64,000 bases of DNA. Origin: Thermaerobacter marianensis DSM 12885 (GTDB lineage: Bacteria > Bacillota > Sulfobacillia > Thermaerobacterales > Thermaerobacteraceae). Both the position numbers and the translations under genes were made by a program. Every line of letters starts with the position of its first letter. Position 1 is the stretch's first letter. Where the stretch lies: contig NC_014831.1 in the NCBI RefSeq assembly GCF_000184705.1, forward strand, positions 1,178,001 to 1,242,000, read 5' to 3'. This document shows, in pieces, positions 35,117 to 44,505 of this stretch. The notes beneath the pieces are model-generated. The model was given only the letters and a program-made list of their open reading frames with translations. It was not told where the DNA came from and searched no databases.

Positions 35117-35716
35117 GTGCGGGGCTTCTGGCTCGGCTTTGCCTGCGGGTTGCTGGTGGCCGTCCTGGTGGCGGGCGCCGGGGTCCAGCAGCTGGTGCAG
35201 CGCGGCCTGACGGTGGAGGTCGCCGGGGCGCCGCTGGCGGCGGCCGCGGAGGCGGGCGTGGCGGAGGCCGTCGCCCGCCGGTTGCCGGCCATGGTCGCCC
35301 CCCTGCGGGAGCAACTGCCCGCCGCCATCGCCGCCCGGCTGGCCGCCCGGCTGCGGGAGGCCGGCATCAGCGTCTACGGCATCCGCCTGGAGCTGCCGCC
35401 GGACGCGGCGGCGGCCCTGGAGAACCAGCTTCGGGAGGAACTGACCCGCCAGCTGGACGCCGAGCTGGACCCTCAGCGGCTGGCCGCCGCAGCCGGGCCG
35501 TGGAGCCGCCGGCTGGGCCGGGAGCTGGTGGACGCGCTGGCCACCCGCCTGGCCCAGCAGCCCGTGCCGGTTCGTCCAGTGGACCGGCTGCCCCTGGCCA
35601 TCCCGGTCTACATCCGCCTGAACACCGCGGGCCAGCCCGCCTTCGGCGCCGCCGGTTCCGCCCGCTCTGAGGACTTGCAGGTGCGATCCCACCCGGTGGA
35701 CCCGCACCGCCCGTAG
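35117..35716 (+). CDS. Single-pass membrane protein of unknown function at the swrB position
   Basis: About 199 residues: one N-terminal membrane segment (GFWLGFACGLLVAVLVAGAGV) and then a helical, Ala/Leu/Arg-rich domain (EAVARRLPAMVAPLREQLPAAIAARLAARLREAGI, ENQLREELTRQLDAELDPQRLAAAAGPW). It ends with a short segment containing LAIPVYIRLN. In Bacillus the gene between sigD and rpsB is swrB, also an N-terminally anchored protein needed for flagellar assembly. The similarity here is of place and topology, not of recognised sequence. GTG at 35117 is chosen over ATG 35096, which lies inside a palindrome; neither has an ideal ribosome-binding site. Confidence 0.6.
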   Translation: MRGFWLGFACGLLVAVLVAGAGVQQLVQRGLTVEVAGAPLAAAAEAGVAEAVARRLPAMVAPLREQLPAAIAARLAARLREAGISVYGIRLELPPDAAAALENQLREELTRQLDAELDPQRLAAAAGPWSRRLGRELVDALATRLAQQPVPVRPVDRLPLAIPVYIRLNTAGQPAFGAAGSARSEDLQVRSHPVDPHRP

Positions 35717-35851
35717 GGTACCATCCCGCCGGAGGACGATCCCGCCGGCCTGGCGCAAGCCCCACGCGCCCTCCCACCACCCGGGGGACGCTGCCGTGCA
35801 GCCGGCGGCGGGGCGTTGCCGTGCCCTGCCGGCGCCGCTGGCGGGCTTGCG

Positions 35852-35880
35852 TTGGCGCGCCGGAAACCCTGTGATATACT
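35852..35880 (+). promoter_or_regulatory. Sigma-A promoter with extended -10 for rpsB-tsf
   Basis: TTGGCG at 35852-35857, a 17-base spacer and TATACT at 35875-35880, preceded by TG one base upstream. It is the clearest promoter in the region and gives a long leader of about 280 bases before rpsB. Confidence 0.75.
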
Positions 35881-35886
35881 ACCGAA

Positions 35887-36167
35887 CGGCTCGCGCCCGG
35901 CCGCGGGTCCTTTCGCGACCCGACCGACCCTTCCGTGCGGCCCGGTTGGGACCTTTCCTTTAAGTAGGGGCCACGGAGGGGCCCCAAGGCCGTCAAGGGT
36001 CCAAGGCCGGGCGGCCAAGGCCCGGCGGGCGCGGGCACATCGCACGTCCCCGGAGGATCGCGGCGGTGCCGGCCGTTGCGCAGCGGGCGCGCTGGTTCTG
36101 CGGTCCCGCGCCGGTTCCGCGATCCGCTGAAGGGGGCGGAGGAAGAACCGCTGAGGAGGTGAGGCCG
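35887..36167 (+). other. rpsB 5' leader with hairpins
   Basis: About 280 bases without a gene. Two hairpins are visible: CGGGTC (35904-35909) with GACCCG (35917-35922), and GGGGCC (35967-35972) with GGCCCC (35980-35985). The leader could carry feedback control by S2, as known for rpsB leaders in some other bacteria, but no known motif was recognised. It ends in a very strong AGGAGGTGA ribosome-binding site. Confidence 0.45.
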
Positions 36168-36869
<702 letters not shown>

Positions 36870-36979
36870 GGCGGCTGCCCGAGACGGGGGACGAACCGGC
36901 CGCGGTGCCCGGCGTGGCAGCTCGCCGGGCACCGCCCATCGCATCACTGGAAGGCAAGCGCGCAGGAAGGAGGCCCTCC

Positions 36980-37576
36980 ATGGCGGTCAGCGCGAAACAG
37001 GTGGCGGAATTGCGGGCGCGTACGGGCGCCGGCATGATGGACTGCAAGAAGGCGCTGGAGGAAGCCGGCGGGGACCTGGAGAAGGCGGCGGAGCTGCTGC
37101 GAGAATGGGGCATGGCCGCCGCGGCCAAGAAGGCCGGCCGGGAGACGGCCGAGGGCCTGGTCCACGCCTACATCCACGGCCAGGGCCGCATCGGCGTGCT
37201 CATCGAGGTCAACTGCGAGACGGACTTCGTGGCGGCCACCGATGACTTCCGCCAGCTGGTCCACGAGCTGGCCATGCAGGTGGCGGCCACGGCACCCCAG
37301 TACGTGCGCCGCGAAGACGTGCCCGCCGACGTGGTGGAGCGGGAGCGCGAGCTCTTGCGGCGCCAGGCGGAGGCCGAGGGCAAGCCGGCGCACATCGTGG
37401 ACAAGATCGTCGAGGGCCGGCTGGACAAGTTCTTCAGCCAGGTCTGCCTGGAGGAGCAGCCCTACATCCGCGACGACTCCGTCACCGTGGGCGACCTGGT
37501 CAAGCAGGCCATCGCCAAGCTGGGCGAGAACATCCGCGTGCGGCGCTTCGTACGCTTCGAGCTGGGTGGCGCCTAA
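36980..37576 (+). CDS. tsf: Translation elongation factor Ts
   Basis: Guanine nucleotide exchange factor for EF-Tu, 198 residues, the short form typical of many thermophiles and high-GC lineages. The N-terminal UBA-like domain has [29 protein letters not shown], followed by [28 protein letters not shown] and a single core domain ending [24 protein letters not shown] at 36980 has GGAAGGAGG six bases upstream. Confidence 0.97.
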   Translation: MAVSAKQVAELRARTGAGMMDCKKALEEAGGDLEKAAELLREWGMAAAAKKAGRETAEGLVHAYIHGQGRIGVLIEVNCETDFVAATDDFRQLVHELAMQVAATAPQYVRREDVPADVVERERELLRRQAEAEGKPAHIVDKIVEGRLDKFFSQVCLEEQPYIRDDSVTVGDLVKQAIAKLGENIRVRRFVRFELGGA

Positions 37577-37667
37577 GGCCGGGGCCGCCGCCGGCGCCGG
37601 CGGGGGACACGCCGGCGCCGGATGGGCCCGGTGGCGGACGACTCGCGTAGCAGAAAGGTCGGGGAGC

Positions 37668-38513
37668 GTGGAGCGCAGCGGTACCGAGGGCCATCCAACC
37701 CACGGCGTCCGGGGCCGGACTGCGGAGGCGGCGGCGGGGGGCGGGACGGACGCGGCGCCGGGCGGCGCCACCGGCGGGGCGGGCAACGGGCTGCCGCGCC
37801 CCCGCTACCGGCGGGTGATGCTCAAGCTGTCGGGGGAAATGCTGGCCGGCGGCGGCTACGGCATCGACCCCGAGGTGGTCGACTCCATCGCCCGCCAGGT
37901 GCGGGAGGTGGTCGACCTGGGGGTCCAGGTGGCCATCGTCGTGGGCGGCGGCAACATCTGGCGGGGGGTGCAGGGCAGCGCCAAGGGCATCGACCGGGCC
38001 ACGTCGGACTACATGGGCATGCTGGCCACGGTGATCAACGCCCTGGCGCTTCAGGACGCCCTGGAGAAGCACGGCGTCGACACCCGGGTGCAGACGGCCA
38101 TCGAGATGAAGGAGATCGCCGAGCCCTACATCCGGCGGCGGGCCATCCGCCACCTGGAGAAGGGGCGGGTGGTGATCTTCGCCGCCGGGACGGGCAACCC
38201 GTACTTCTCCACCGACACCACGGCGGCGCTGCGGGCGGCGGAGATCGAGGCGGAGATCTTCTTCAAGGCGACCAAGGAAGACGGCGTCTACGACGCCGAC
38301 CCGCGCCTGGACCCCAACGCGCGCAAGATCGACGAGATCGACTACATGGAAATGCTCAACCGCGGCCTGCGGGTCATGGATTCCACGGCCACGTCCCTGT
38401 GCATGGAGAACAACATTCCCATCCGGGTGTTTGACCTCAGCGTCCCCGGCAACATCCGCCGGGCCGTTCTGGGCGAGAACATCGGTACATACGTCAGGGG
38501 GGATCCCCGGTGA
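37668..38513 (+). CDS. pyrH: UMP kinase
   Basis: An amino-acid-kinase-fold UMP kinase making UDP. Signatures: [84 protein letters not shown] and [20 protein letters not shown]. The frame starts at GTG 37668, which gives a 45-residue Gly/Ala-rich N-terminal extension before the kinase core. GTG 37818, inside the first core strand, is probably too late. The stop overlaps the frr start. Confidence 0.94.
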   Translation: MERSGTEGHPTHGVRGRTAEAAAGGGTDAAPGGATGGAGNGLPRPRYRRVMLKLSGEMLAGGGYGIDPEVVDSIARQVREVVDLGVQVAIVVGGGNIWRGVQGSAKGIDRATSDYMGMLATVINALALQDALEKHGVDTRVQTAIEMKEIAEPYIRRRAIRHLEKGRVVIFAAGTGNPYFSTDTTAALRAAEIEAEIFFKATKEDGVYDADPRLDPNARKIDEIDYMEMLNRGLRVMDSTATSLCMENNIPIRVFDLSVPGNIRRAVLGENIGTYVRGDPR

Positions 38514-39064
38514 TCGAGGACGTCCTCCGCCAGGCCCGGGAACGCATGGAGGCCCGGGTGGAGAACTTCCGGCGGGAGCTGGCCGCGGTGCGGGCGGGCC
38601 GGGCCACCCCCGCCCTCCTGGAGAAGATCCGCGTCGACTACTACGGGACGCCCACGCCCATCCACCAGCTGGCCACCATCACCGCCCCCGAGCCCCGGAT
38701 GCTGGTGGTCCAGCCCTGGGACAAGAGCGTGATGGGCGAGATCGAGAAGGCCATTGCCAAGTCCGACCTGGGCGTCAACCCGTCCAGCGACGGCCAGGTG
38801 ATCCGCATCGTCCTGCCGCCGCTGACGGAGGAGACCCGCAACGAGCTGGTCAAGCGGGTGCGGAAGATGGCCGAGGAGGAGCGGGTGGCCGTCCGCAACG
38901 TGCGCCGCCAGGCCAACGACGACTTGAAGGAACTGGAGGACCAGGGCTTCTCGGAAGACGAGATCCGCCGTGCCCAGGAGAAGGTCCAGGAGCTGACGGA
39001 CCGCACCATCGCCCGCATCGACGAGCTCCTGGCCGCGAAGGAGAAGGAGATTCGCGAGGTGTGA
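38510..39064 (+). CDS. frr: Ribosome recycling factor
   Basis: A 184-residue factor that splits post-termination ribosomes together with EF-G. It has [72 protein letters not shown], and the C-terminal helix with [36 protein letters not shown] at 38510 overlaps the pyrH stop (GTGA). The end overlaps the next gene in the same way. Confidence 0.97.
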   Translation: MIEDVLRQARERMEARVENFRRELAAVRAGRATPALLEKIRVDYYGTPTPIHQLATITAPEPRMLVVQPWDKSVMGEIEKAIAKSDLGVNPSSDGQVIRIVLPPLTEETRNELVKRVRKMAEEERVAVRNVRRQANDDLKELEDQGFSEDEIRRAQEKVQELTDRTIARIDELLAAKEKEIREV

Positions 39065-39549
39065 CGCCGCTCGGCGATCTGGTCGGCCTGCCCCTGGCGG
39101 AAGCGCGCCGGCGCTTGGCCGGGGCAGGTCTTTCCGTTGAAGTGGCGGTGATCGCCGCCCCGGAGGAAGCGGCCCGCCGCCGGGCGCGTCAGGTGGGCCC
39201 GCGGCGGACCTTGTGGCGGGTGGTCCGGGCGGAATGGGTGGGCCCGGCGGCGGGCGGCGGGGCCGCTGCGAACCCGTCCGGTCCCGGGTCGGAGGGGCCG
39301 GACGGGGAGGCCGGTGCGGACGGGGCCGCCGGCACGGCCCGGCCGCAGTGGGGGGGCCGGGACGAACCGGCCGGAGCCGCCGCGCCCGGGGCGGGAACCC
39401 CCGGCCCGGCCACCGTACGGCTGGTGGTGGCCGCCTTTCCGCTGCCGCCCCTGCCGCGGGGGGAACTGGAGGCCGCCCTGGGCGGTGCGGCGGGCGACAG
39501 CTGGGGGCCGCCCACGGGGCCGGAGCGTGGCGGGCCGGAGGATGCGTGA
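39061..39549 (+). CDS. Small PASTA-like domain protein of unknown function
   Basis: 162 residues. The N-terminus ([28 protein letters not shown]) matches the PASTA repeat pattern, which in kinases and penicillin-binding proteins senses cell-wall precursors. A low-complexity stretch and the segment [23 protein letters not shown] follow. There is no signal peptide or membrane segment, so the domain would be cytoplasmic, unlike normal PASTA proteins. GTG at 39061 overlaps the frr stop as GTGA. It lies between frr and uppS, which are usually adjacent, next to lipid-carrier genes. The function is unknown. Confidence 0.6.
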   Translation: MTPLGDLVGLPLAEARRRLAGAGLSVEVAVIAAPEEAARRRARQVGPRRTLWRVVRAEWVGPAAGGGAAANPSGPGSEGPDGEAGADGAAGTARPQWGGRDEPAGAAAPGAGTPGPATVRLVVAAFPLPPLPRGELEAALGGAAGDSWGPPTGPERGGPEDA

Positions 39550-39604
39550 GGACCGGCGGCCCCCGCGCGACAACCGGCAGCCGCCGGCGAAGGAGAGGGA
39601 GCCG

Positions 39605-40675
39605 GTGACCGATCCCGTTGCGCAGCAGGGCCGGTCGGAGCCGCGACCGGAGGAGGCGGACCTGCACCGGCGGGTGGAGCGGGTCCGGGCCATGGGCCGG
39701 ATGCCGCGGCACGTGGCCATCATCATGGACGGCAACGGCCGCTGGGCCCAGCGCCGGGGCTGGCCGCGGGTGGCCGGCCACCGCGCCGGGGTGCAGAGCG
39801 TGCGGGAGATCGTGCGCTTTGCCGGCGACATCGGCCTCGAGGTCCTGACCCTGTACGCCTTCTCCACCGAGAACTGGCGGCGCCCGCCGGCGGAGGTCCG
39901 GGCCCTGATGGGCCTGCTGGTGGAACACATCCGCCGCGACCTGGACGAGCTGCACCGCAACGGGGTCCAGATCCGCGTCATCGGCGATCCGGAGGGCCTG
40001 CCGCCCCTGCCGCGGCGGGAGGTGCTGCGGGCCGTGGAGACCACGCGGCACAACCGCCGGATGATCCTGGTCCTGGCGCTGAACTACGGCGCCCGCTGGG
40101 AGCTGGCGCGGGCGGCGCGCCAGCTGGCGGCCCGGGCTGCTCGCGGCGAGCTGGATCCCGAGGCCATCGACGAGGCGATGCTGGGTTCGCAGCTGCAGAC
40201 GGCCGGCCTGCCCGATCCGGACCTGCTGATCCGTCCCAGCGGCGAGTGGCGGATCTCCAACTTCCTGCTCTGGCAGATCGCCTACAGCGAGCTTTGGTTC
40301 ACGCCCGTGGCCTGGCCGGACTTCCGCCCCGTGCACCTGGTGGAGGCCATCGAGGACTACGCCCGCCGCGAGCGGCGCTTCGGTGGCCTGGGCGCCGGCG
40401 GGGTGGCCGGGACCCAGGCGACAGGGGTTCCCCGCGGCGGCGAGGCCGGGGCGGACCGGGACGGCTGTGGTGCACGGGAGTCCGGGGCCGCCGGCGGGAT
40501 GGCCGCCGCCGGCGCGCCGCCGGGAAGCGGCGCGGCCGCAGGCGCGGGCGGACTCGGGGCGACGGCGGCGGCGCGGGGCGGCGCCGGCAACGACCGGGAG
40601 CCGGCGCCGCCTGCCGGTGACGGGACGGGCCGGTGGCGCACCCCGCCGGGTGGGGGCGCGGGCGGCCCATGCTGA
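39605..40675 (+). CDS. uppS: Isoprenyl transferase (undecaprenyl diphosphate synthase)
   Basis: A cis-prenyltransferase that builds the C55 lipid carrier for cell-wall synthesis. Signatures: RHVAIIMDGNGRWAQRRG with the catalytic Asp at residue 42, GHRAGVQSVREIV, LTLYAFSTENWRRP, LNYGARWEL, and the C-terminal PDLLIRPSGEWRISNFLLWQIAYSELWFTPVAWPDF. GTG at 39605 follows GGAGAGGGAG. The product is about 356 residues, about 95 longer than usual; the surplus is a Gly/Ala-rich C-terminal tail. The stop overlaps the cdsA start. Confidence 0.95.
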   Translation: MTDPVAQQGRSEPRPEEADLHRRVERVRAMGRMPRHVAIIMDGNGRWAQRRGWPRVAGHRAGVQSVREIVRFAGDIGLEVLTLYAFSTENWRRPPAEVRALMGLLVEHIRRDLDELHRNGVQIRVIGDPEGLPPLPRREVLRAVETTRHNRRMILVLALNYGARWELARAARQLAARAARGELDPEAIDEAMLGSQLQTAGLPDPDLLIRPSGEWRISNFLLWQIAYSELWFTPVAWPDFRPVHLVEAIEDYARRERRFGGLGAGGVAGTQATGVPRGGEAGADRDGCGARESGAAGGMAAAGAPPGSGAAAGAGGLGATAAARGGAGNDREPAPPAGDGTGRWRTPPGGGAGGPC

Positions 40676-41850
40676 AGACCCGGGTGATCACGGCGGCGGT
40701 CCTCTTGCCGCCCGTGCTGGCGGCCATCGTCCTGGGCGGACCGGTGCTGGCGGCGCTGCTGGTCGTCGCGGGCTTCCTGGCGGGATGGGAGGCGGCGGGC
40801 CTCCTGGCGGCGGGTTGGACCGGGCCCGCTGCTGCGCCCCGGGCCGGCGGGCCGGACCCGGCCGGCATGGGGATCGGCCATCAGGGTGCCCCGGGGCGGG
40901 AGGCCCGGGCCGGAGGTGCCGCGGGGCCGGGCGCCAGGTCCCAGGCCGGGGTGGGGCGACGGGCGGCTCCGGGCGGCACCGCGCAGGGGGCGGGGCCGGG
41001 CGGGCTCGGGTTGGGCGCCGTACGGGCGGCCTGCGCGGCCGGCGGCGCGCTGCCGGTGCTGGCCCTGGCGCTGCTGCCATGGCCGCCCGCGGCGGCCATG
41101 GCAGCAGCGGCCGTGGCCGCGGGGGTGCTGGCGGCGGCCGCGGGGGCGGCCGCCGCCAGCACCCCCGCGGGAGCCCGCCCAGGCACCCCCGCGGCAGCCC
41201 GCTCAGGAGCCGCCGCTGGGGCCTCAGCGGACGCCCCGCCGGGAGCCCTGGCGGGAACCCGTACCGGAACCCCGGGGGACGGCCCTCCGGGAACCCCAAC
41301 GGGAGCCGCCCCGGCAACGTCGCCGGCAACCCCCGCAAGGGACCCGGCCGGGCCCCGGCGCGTGCCGGCGGCCCTGGCGGCGGCCGGCGTCGCCCTGGGG
41401 GTCGCCCTGTGGGTCGGCCTGCCCCTGGCCTGCGCCCTGCGGCTGCGGCAGGCGGGGATCGCCTGGCTGTTGGTGCCCCTGGTGATCCTCTGGGTACAGG
41501 ACACGGCCGCCTTCTTCACGGGGCGGGTCTTCGGGCGGCGGCCCCTGGCCCCCCGCATCTCGCCCCGCAAGACCTGGGAGGGGGCGGCAGGGGGCCTGAT
41601 GGCCGCGCTGGCCGCGGCCGCCGGCCTGGCCGGGTTCCTCCCCGTACCGGCGGCGGCCCTGGTGCCGGCGGCGGCCGCCGTGGCGGTGGCGGGCCAGCTG
41701 GGCGACCTGTGGGAGTCGTGGTGGAAGCGGCGGGCCGGGCTCAAGGACTCGGGTGCGCTGTTGCCCGGCCACGGCGGGATGCTGGACCGCCTGGACAGCC
41801 TGCTGCCGGCCCTGGTGCTCTTCGCGGCGTGGACGCGGCCCTGGCGGTGA
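40669..41850 (+). CDS. cdsA: Phosphatidate cytidylyltransferase with low-complexity insertions
   Basis: An integral membrane enzyme making CDP-diacylglycerol for phospholipid synthesis. The C-terminal CdsA signature is complete: LKDSGALLPGHGGMLDRLDSL. Several membrane segments are visible at both ends, and ILWVQDTAAFFTGRVFGRRPLAPRISPRKTWEG is typical. About 393 residues against the usual 260-280. Two Gly/Ala/Pro-rich insertions (about residues 50-105 and 160-225) account for the extra length; the second is built of degenerate short repeats. ATG at 40669 overlaps the uppS stop. Confidence 0.92.
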   Translation: MLKTRVITAAVLLPPVLAAIVLGGPVLAALLVVAGFLAGWEAAGLLAAGWTGPAAAPRAGGPDPAGMGIGHQGAPGREARAGGAAGPGARSQAGVGRRAAPGGTAQGAGPGGLGLGAVRAACAAGGALPVLALALLPWPPAAAMAAAAVAAGVLAAAAGAAAASTPAGARPGTPAAARSGAAAGASADAPPGALAGTRTGTPGDGPPGTPTGAAPATSPATPARDPAGPRRVPAALAAAGVALGVALWVGLPLACALRLRQAGIAWLLVPLVILWVQDTAAFFTGRVFGRRPLAPRISPRKTWEGAAGGLMAALAAAAGLAGFLPVPAAALVPAAAAVAVAGQLGDLWESWWKRRAGLKDSGALLPGHGGMLDRLDSLLPALVLFAAWTRPWR

Positions 41851-41971
41851 GGGCGACGAGCCCGGGTTCGGCCGGGAACGCCGCCGTCCCGCGGCCGGTG
41901 GCCAGGACCGCCGCCGGCGGCGGGTTCTCCCGTCCCGGGCGGCCGGCATGCCACAGCGACGGAGGGACGTC

Positions 41972-43159
41972 ATGGCAGACCGGGAAACGGGCGTGGTCAT
42001 CCTGGGCAGCACCGGCTCCATCGGGCGCCAGGCGGCCGAGGTGATCGCCCGCATGCCGGGCCGGCTGCGGGCCGTGGCCCTGGCCGCCGGCCGCGACGGG
42101 GCGCGGCTGCTGGAGCAGGTGCGGCGGCTGCGGCCCGAGGCCGTCGCCCTGGAAGACCCCGAGGCCGGCCGGGCGTGGCGCCCGGCCCTGGAACGGGAAG
42201 GGGTCAAGGTGCTGGTGGGGCCGGGGGCGGCGGAGGAACTGGCCGCATGGCCGGGGGCCACGCGGGTGCTCTCCGCCATCACCGGGGCCGCCGGGCTGCG
42301 GCCGACCCTGGCGGCGCTGCGGGCCGGCCGCGACGTGGCCCTGGCCAACAAGGAGTCCCTGGTGGCCGCCGGCGCCCTGGTGACCCGCCAGGCGGCGGCG
42401 GCGGGCGTGCGGATCATCCCCGTGGACAGCGAGCACTCCGCCCTCTTCCAATGCCTGCAGGGCCGCTCACCCGACGAAGTGGAGCGCCTGGTCCTGACGG
42501 CATCCGGGGGCCCCTTCCGCGGCTGGCCCGCCGAGGCCCTGCATCGGGTGACGCCCGAGCAGGCCGTCCGCCACCCCAACTGGTCCATGGGCGCCAAGAT
42601 CAGCGTCGACTCCGCCACCCTGATGAACAAGGGCCTGGAGGTCATCGAGGCCCGCTGGCTCTTCGGGCTGCCGGCCTCGCGCATCGGCGTGGTGGTCCAT
42701 CCCCAGAGCGTGGTCCACGGCCTGGTGGAACTGGCCGACGGCGCCACGGTGGCGGTGCTGGCCCCGCCCGACATGCGCCAGCCGATCCAGTACGCCCTGT
42801 GTTATCCTGAACGTGGACCCCGGCTGGTGGAGCGCTTGGATCTCGCCGCCGTGGGCAAGCTGACCTTTGAAGAACCCGACACCCGCACCTTCCCGTGCCT
42901 GGACCTGGCGTACCGGGCGCTGGAGGCGGGCGGCACGGCGCCGGCCGTCCTCAACGCCGCCAACGAGGAAGCGGTGGCGGCCTTCCTGGCCGGCCGGCTT
43001 TCCTTCCCGGGCATCGCCGAGACGGTGGCGGCGGTGCTGGCCGCCCACCGGCCGCGGCCCGTCACCGGCCTGGACGACGTCTTGGAGGCCGACGCCTGGG
43101 CCCGGGACCAGGCGCGGGCGCGGGTGGCGGCCGGCGCGCCGGGGCCGGGCTTGCGATGA
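41972..43159 (+). CDS. dxr: 1-deoxy-D-xylulose 5-phosphate reductoisomerase
   Basis: The second enzyme of the MEP isoprenoid pathway, making 2-C-methyl-erythritol 4-phosphate with NADPH. The N-terminal nucleotide site is VVILGSTGSIGRQAAEV. LANKESLV, the metal-binding VDSEHSALFQ (D152, E154), LTASGGPFR, HPNWSMGAKISVDSATLMNKGLEVIEA and VHPQSVVHG follow. 395 residues. ATG at 41972 has GGAGGG five bases upstream. A later MEP-pathway gene, ispG, lies two genes downstream. Confidence 0.97.
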   Translation: MADRETGVVILGSTGSIGRQAAEVIARMPGRLRAVALAAGRDGARLLEQVRRLRPEAVALEDPEAGRAWRPALEREGVKVLVGPGAAEELAAWPGATRVLSAITGAAGLRPTLAALRAGRDVALANKESLVAAGALVTRQAAAAGVRIIPVDSEHSALFQCLQGRSPDEVERLVLTASGGPFRGWPAEALHRVTPEQAVRHPNWSMGAKISVDSATLMNKGLEVIEARWLFGLPASRIGVVVHPQSVVHGLVELADGATVAVLAPPDMRQPIQYALCYPERGPRLVERLDLAAVGKLTFEEPDTRTFPCLDLAYRALEAGGTAPAVLNAANEEAVAAFLAGRLSFPGIAETVAAVLAAHRPRPVTGLDDVLEADAWARDQARARVAAGAPGPGLR

Positions 43160-43287
43160 GGCGGGACACCCGGCCGCGGCAAGGGCGGCTGGGGCGCCCG
43201 GATCGGGCGGGCGGCGCCCCCGGCCGGCGCGGCCGGATCGGTGGCCCCCGGCGGACCGCCATGGGGCCAGGCAGGTGATCCCCTTTG

Positions 43288-44322
43288 GTGGTAGTCTGGA
43301 CCATCGCCGTGTTCGCGCTGCTGATCGTGATCCACGAGCTGGGTCACTTCTGGGCGGCCAAGCGCAGCGGCGTGCTGGTGCATGAATTCGCCCTCGGGTT
43401 CGGGCCGCGGCTGGCCTACGTCCGCCGCGGTGAGACGGAGTACAGCCTGCGGCTGTTGCCGCTGGGCGGGTTCGTCCGCATGGCGGGGATGCAGCCCGAC
43501 GAAGAGGGCCTGGAGGACGTCCCGCCGCCGCGCCGCTTCCTGGGCCGGCCCCTGGGCGACCGCCTGAAGATCATCGCGGCCGGGCCCGTGATGAACGTGG
43601 TCCTGGCCGTCGTCCTCTTCACCCTGGTCTTCGCGGTCATCGGCGTGCCCGTGGCGCGGCCCGTGGTGGGCGAGGTGGTGGCGGGCTACCCCGCCGCGGA
43701 GGCGGGCCTGCGGCCCGGCGACCGCATCGTCGCCATCGACGGCCAGCCCGTGGAGTCCTGGGAGCAGGTGGTGGAGGGCATCCAGGGCGCGGGCCAGCGG
43801 CCGGTGGAGATCACCGTCCGGCGCGGAGAGGCGACGCTCACCGTCCGCGTCACGCCCCGGCCCGATCCCCAAAGGCCCGGCGTGGGCGTCGTGGGCATCC
43901 GGCCCCAGGTGGAGACGGCCCGCACCGGCGTGGTGGAGGCCGTCGTCCGGGGGGCCCAGGCCACCTACCAGGTGGCGGCCGGGTTCGTCCTGGCCCTGGT
44001 GCACCTGATCACGGGGCAGGGCGGCTTCGACATCATCGGCCCGGTGGGCATCGGCCGGCAGATCGGCGAGGCGGCGCGGGTGGGCCTGAGCCAAGTGGTG
44101 CTGCTGGCGGCCGTGCTGTCGGCCAACCTGGCGCTGGTCAACCTCTTGCCCATCCCGGCCCTGGACGGCGGGCGGCTGCTGTTCCTGGCGGTGGAGGCCG
44201 TCCGCGGCCGTCCCGTCGACCCCGAGCAGGAGAACCTGATCCACTTCGTCGGCTTCGCCCTGCTGATGCTGCTGGCCATCGTCATCACGTACCGGGACCT
44301 GCTGCGCCTGAACGCATCCTGA
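43288..44322 (+). CDS. rseP: Site-2 intramembrane metalloprotease RseP/RasP
   Basis: A membrane zinc protease that cleaves anti-sigma factors and remnant signal peptides within the membrane. The HELGH zinc motif is in the first membrane segment (about residues 16-20), the LDG motif is in PALDGGRLLFL, and a PDZ domain lies between (VVGEVVAGYPAAEAGLRPGDRIVAIDGQPV). 344-345 residues with four membrane segments. GTG at 43288 or TTG at 43285 could start; an AGGTGA site lies ten bases upstream. Confidence 0.95.
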   Translation: MVVWTIAVFALLIVIHELGHFWAAKRSGVLVHEFALGFGPRLAYVRRGETEYSLRLLPLGGFVRMAGMQPDEEGLEDVPPPRRFLGRPLGDRLKIIAAGPVMNVVLAVVLFTLVFAVIGVPVARPVVGEVVAGYPAAEAGLRPGDRIVAIDGQPVESWEQVVEGIQGAGQRPVEITVRRGEATLTVRVTPRPDPQRPGVGVVGIRPQVETARTGVVEAVVRGAQATYQVAAGFVLALVHLITGQGGFDIIGPVGIGRQIGEAARVGLSQVVLLAAVLSANLALVNLLPIPALDGGRLLFLAVEAVRGRPVDPEQENLIHFVGFALLMLLAIVITYRDLLRLNAS

Positions 44323-44505
44323 ATCTGGCGCTGCCATGCGCCGGGCGTGGCCATCCACCGCGCCCGGCCGGCCCTGCGCCCGGGAGGCTGGCGGACCCGA
44401 AGGAGGGCAGAACGGGTCGGGCCGGTGGCGGGGGGCCTGCTTGCGTCGGATGGCCGCGGGCGCCCGCCGCGCCACCGCCCGTGATGCTTCCGGAGGAAGG
44501 AGCCC

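Noticed and set aside
36066-36167. Upstream extension of rpsB
   Set aside because: The added residues match nothing, and a strong AGGAGGTGA site selects GTG 36168.
42790-42815. Promoter-like CTGTGTTATCCT inside dxr
   Set aside because: It lies within well conserved coding sequence and has no matching -35 element at the right distance.
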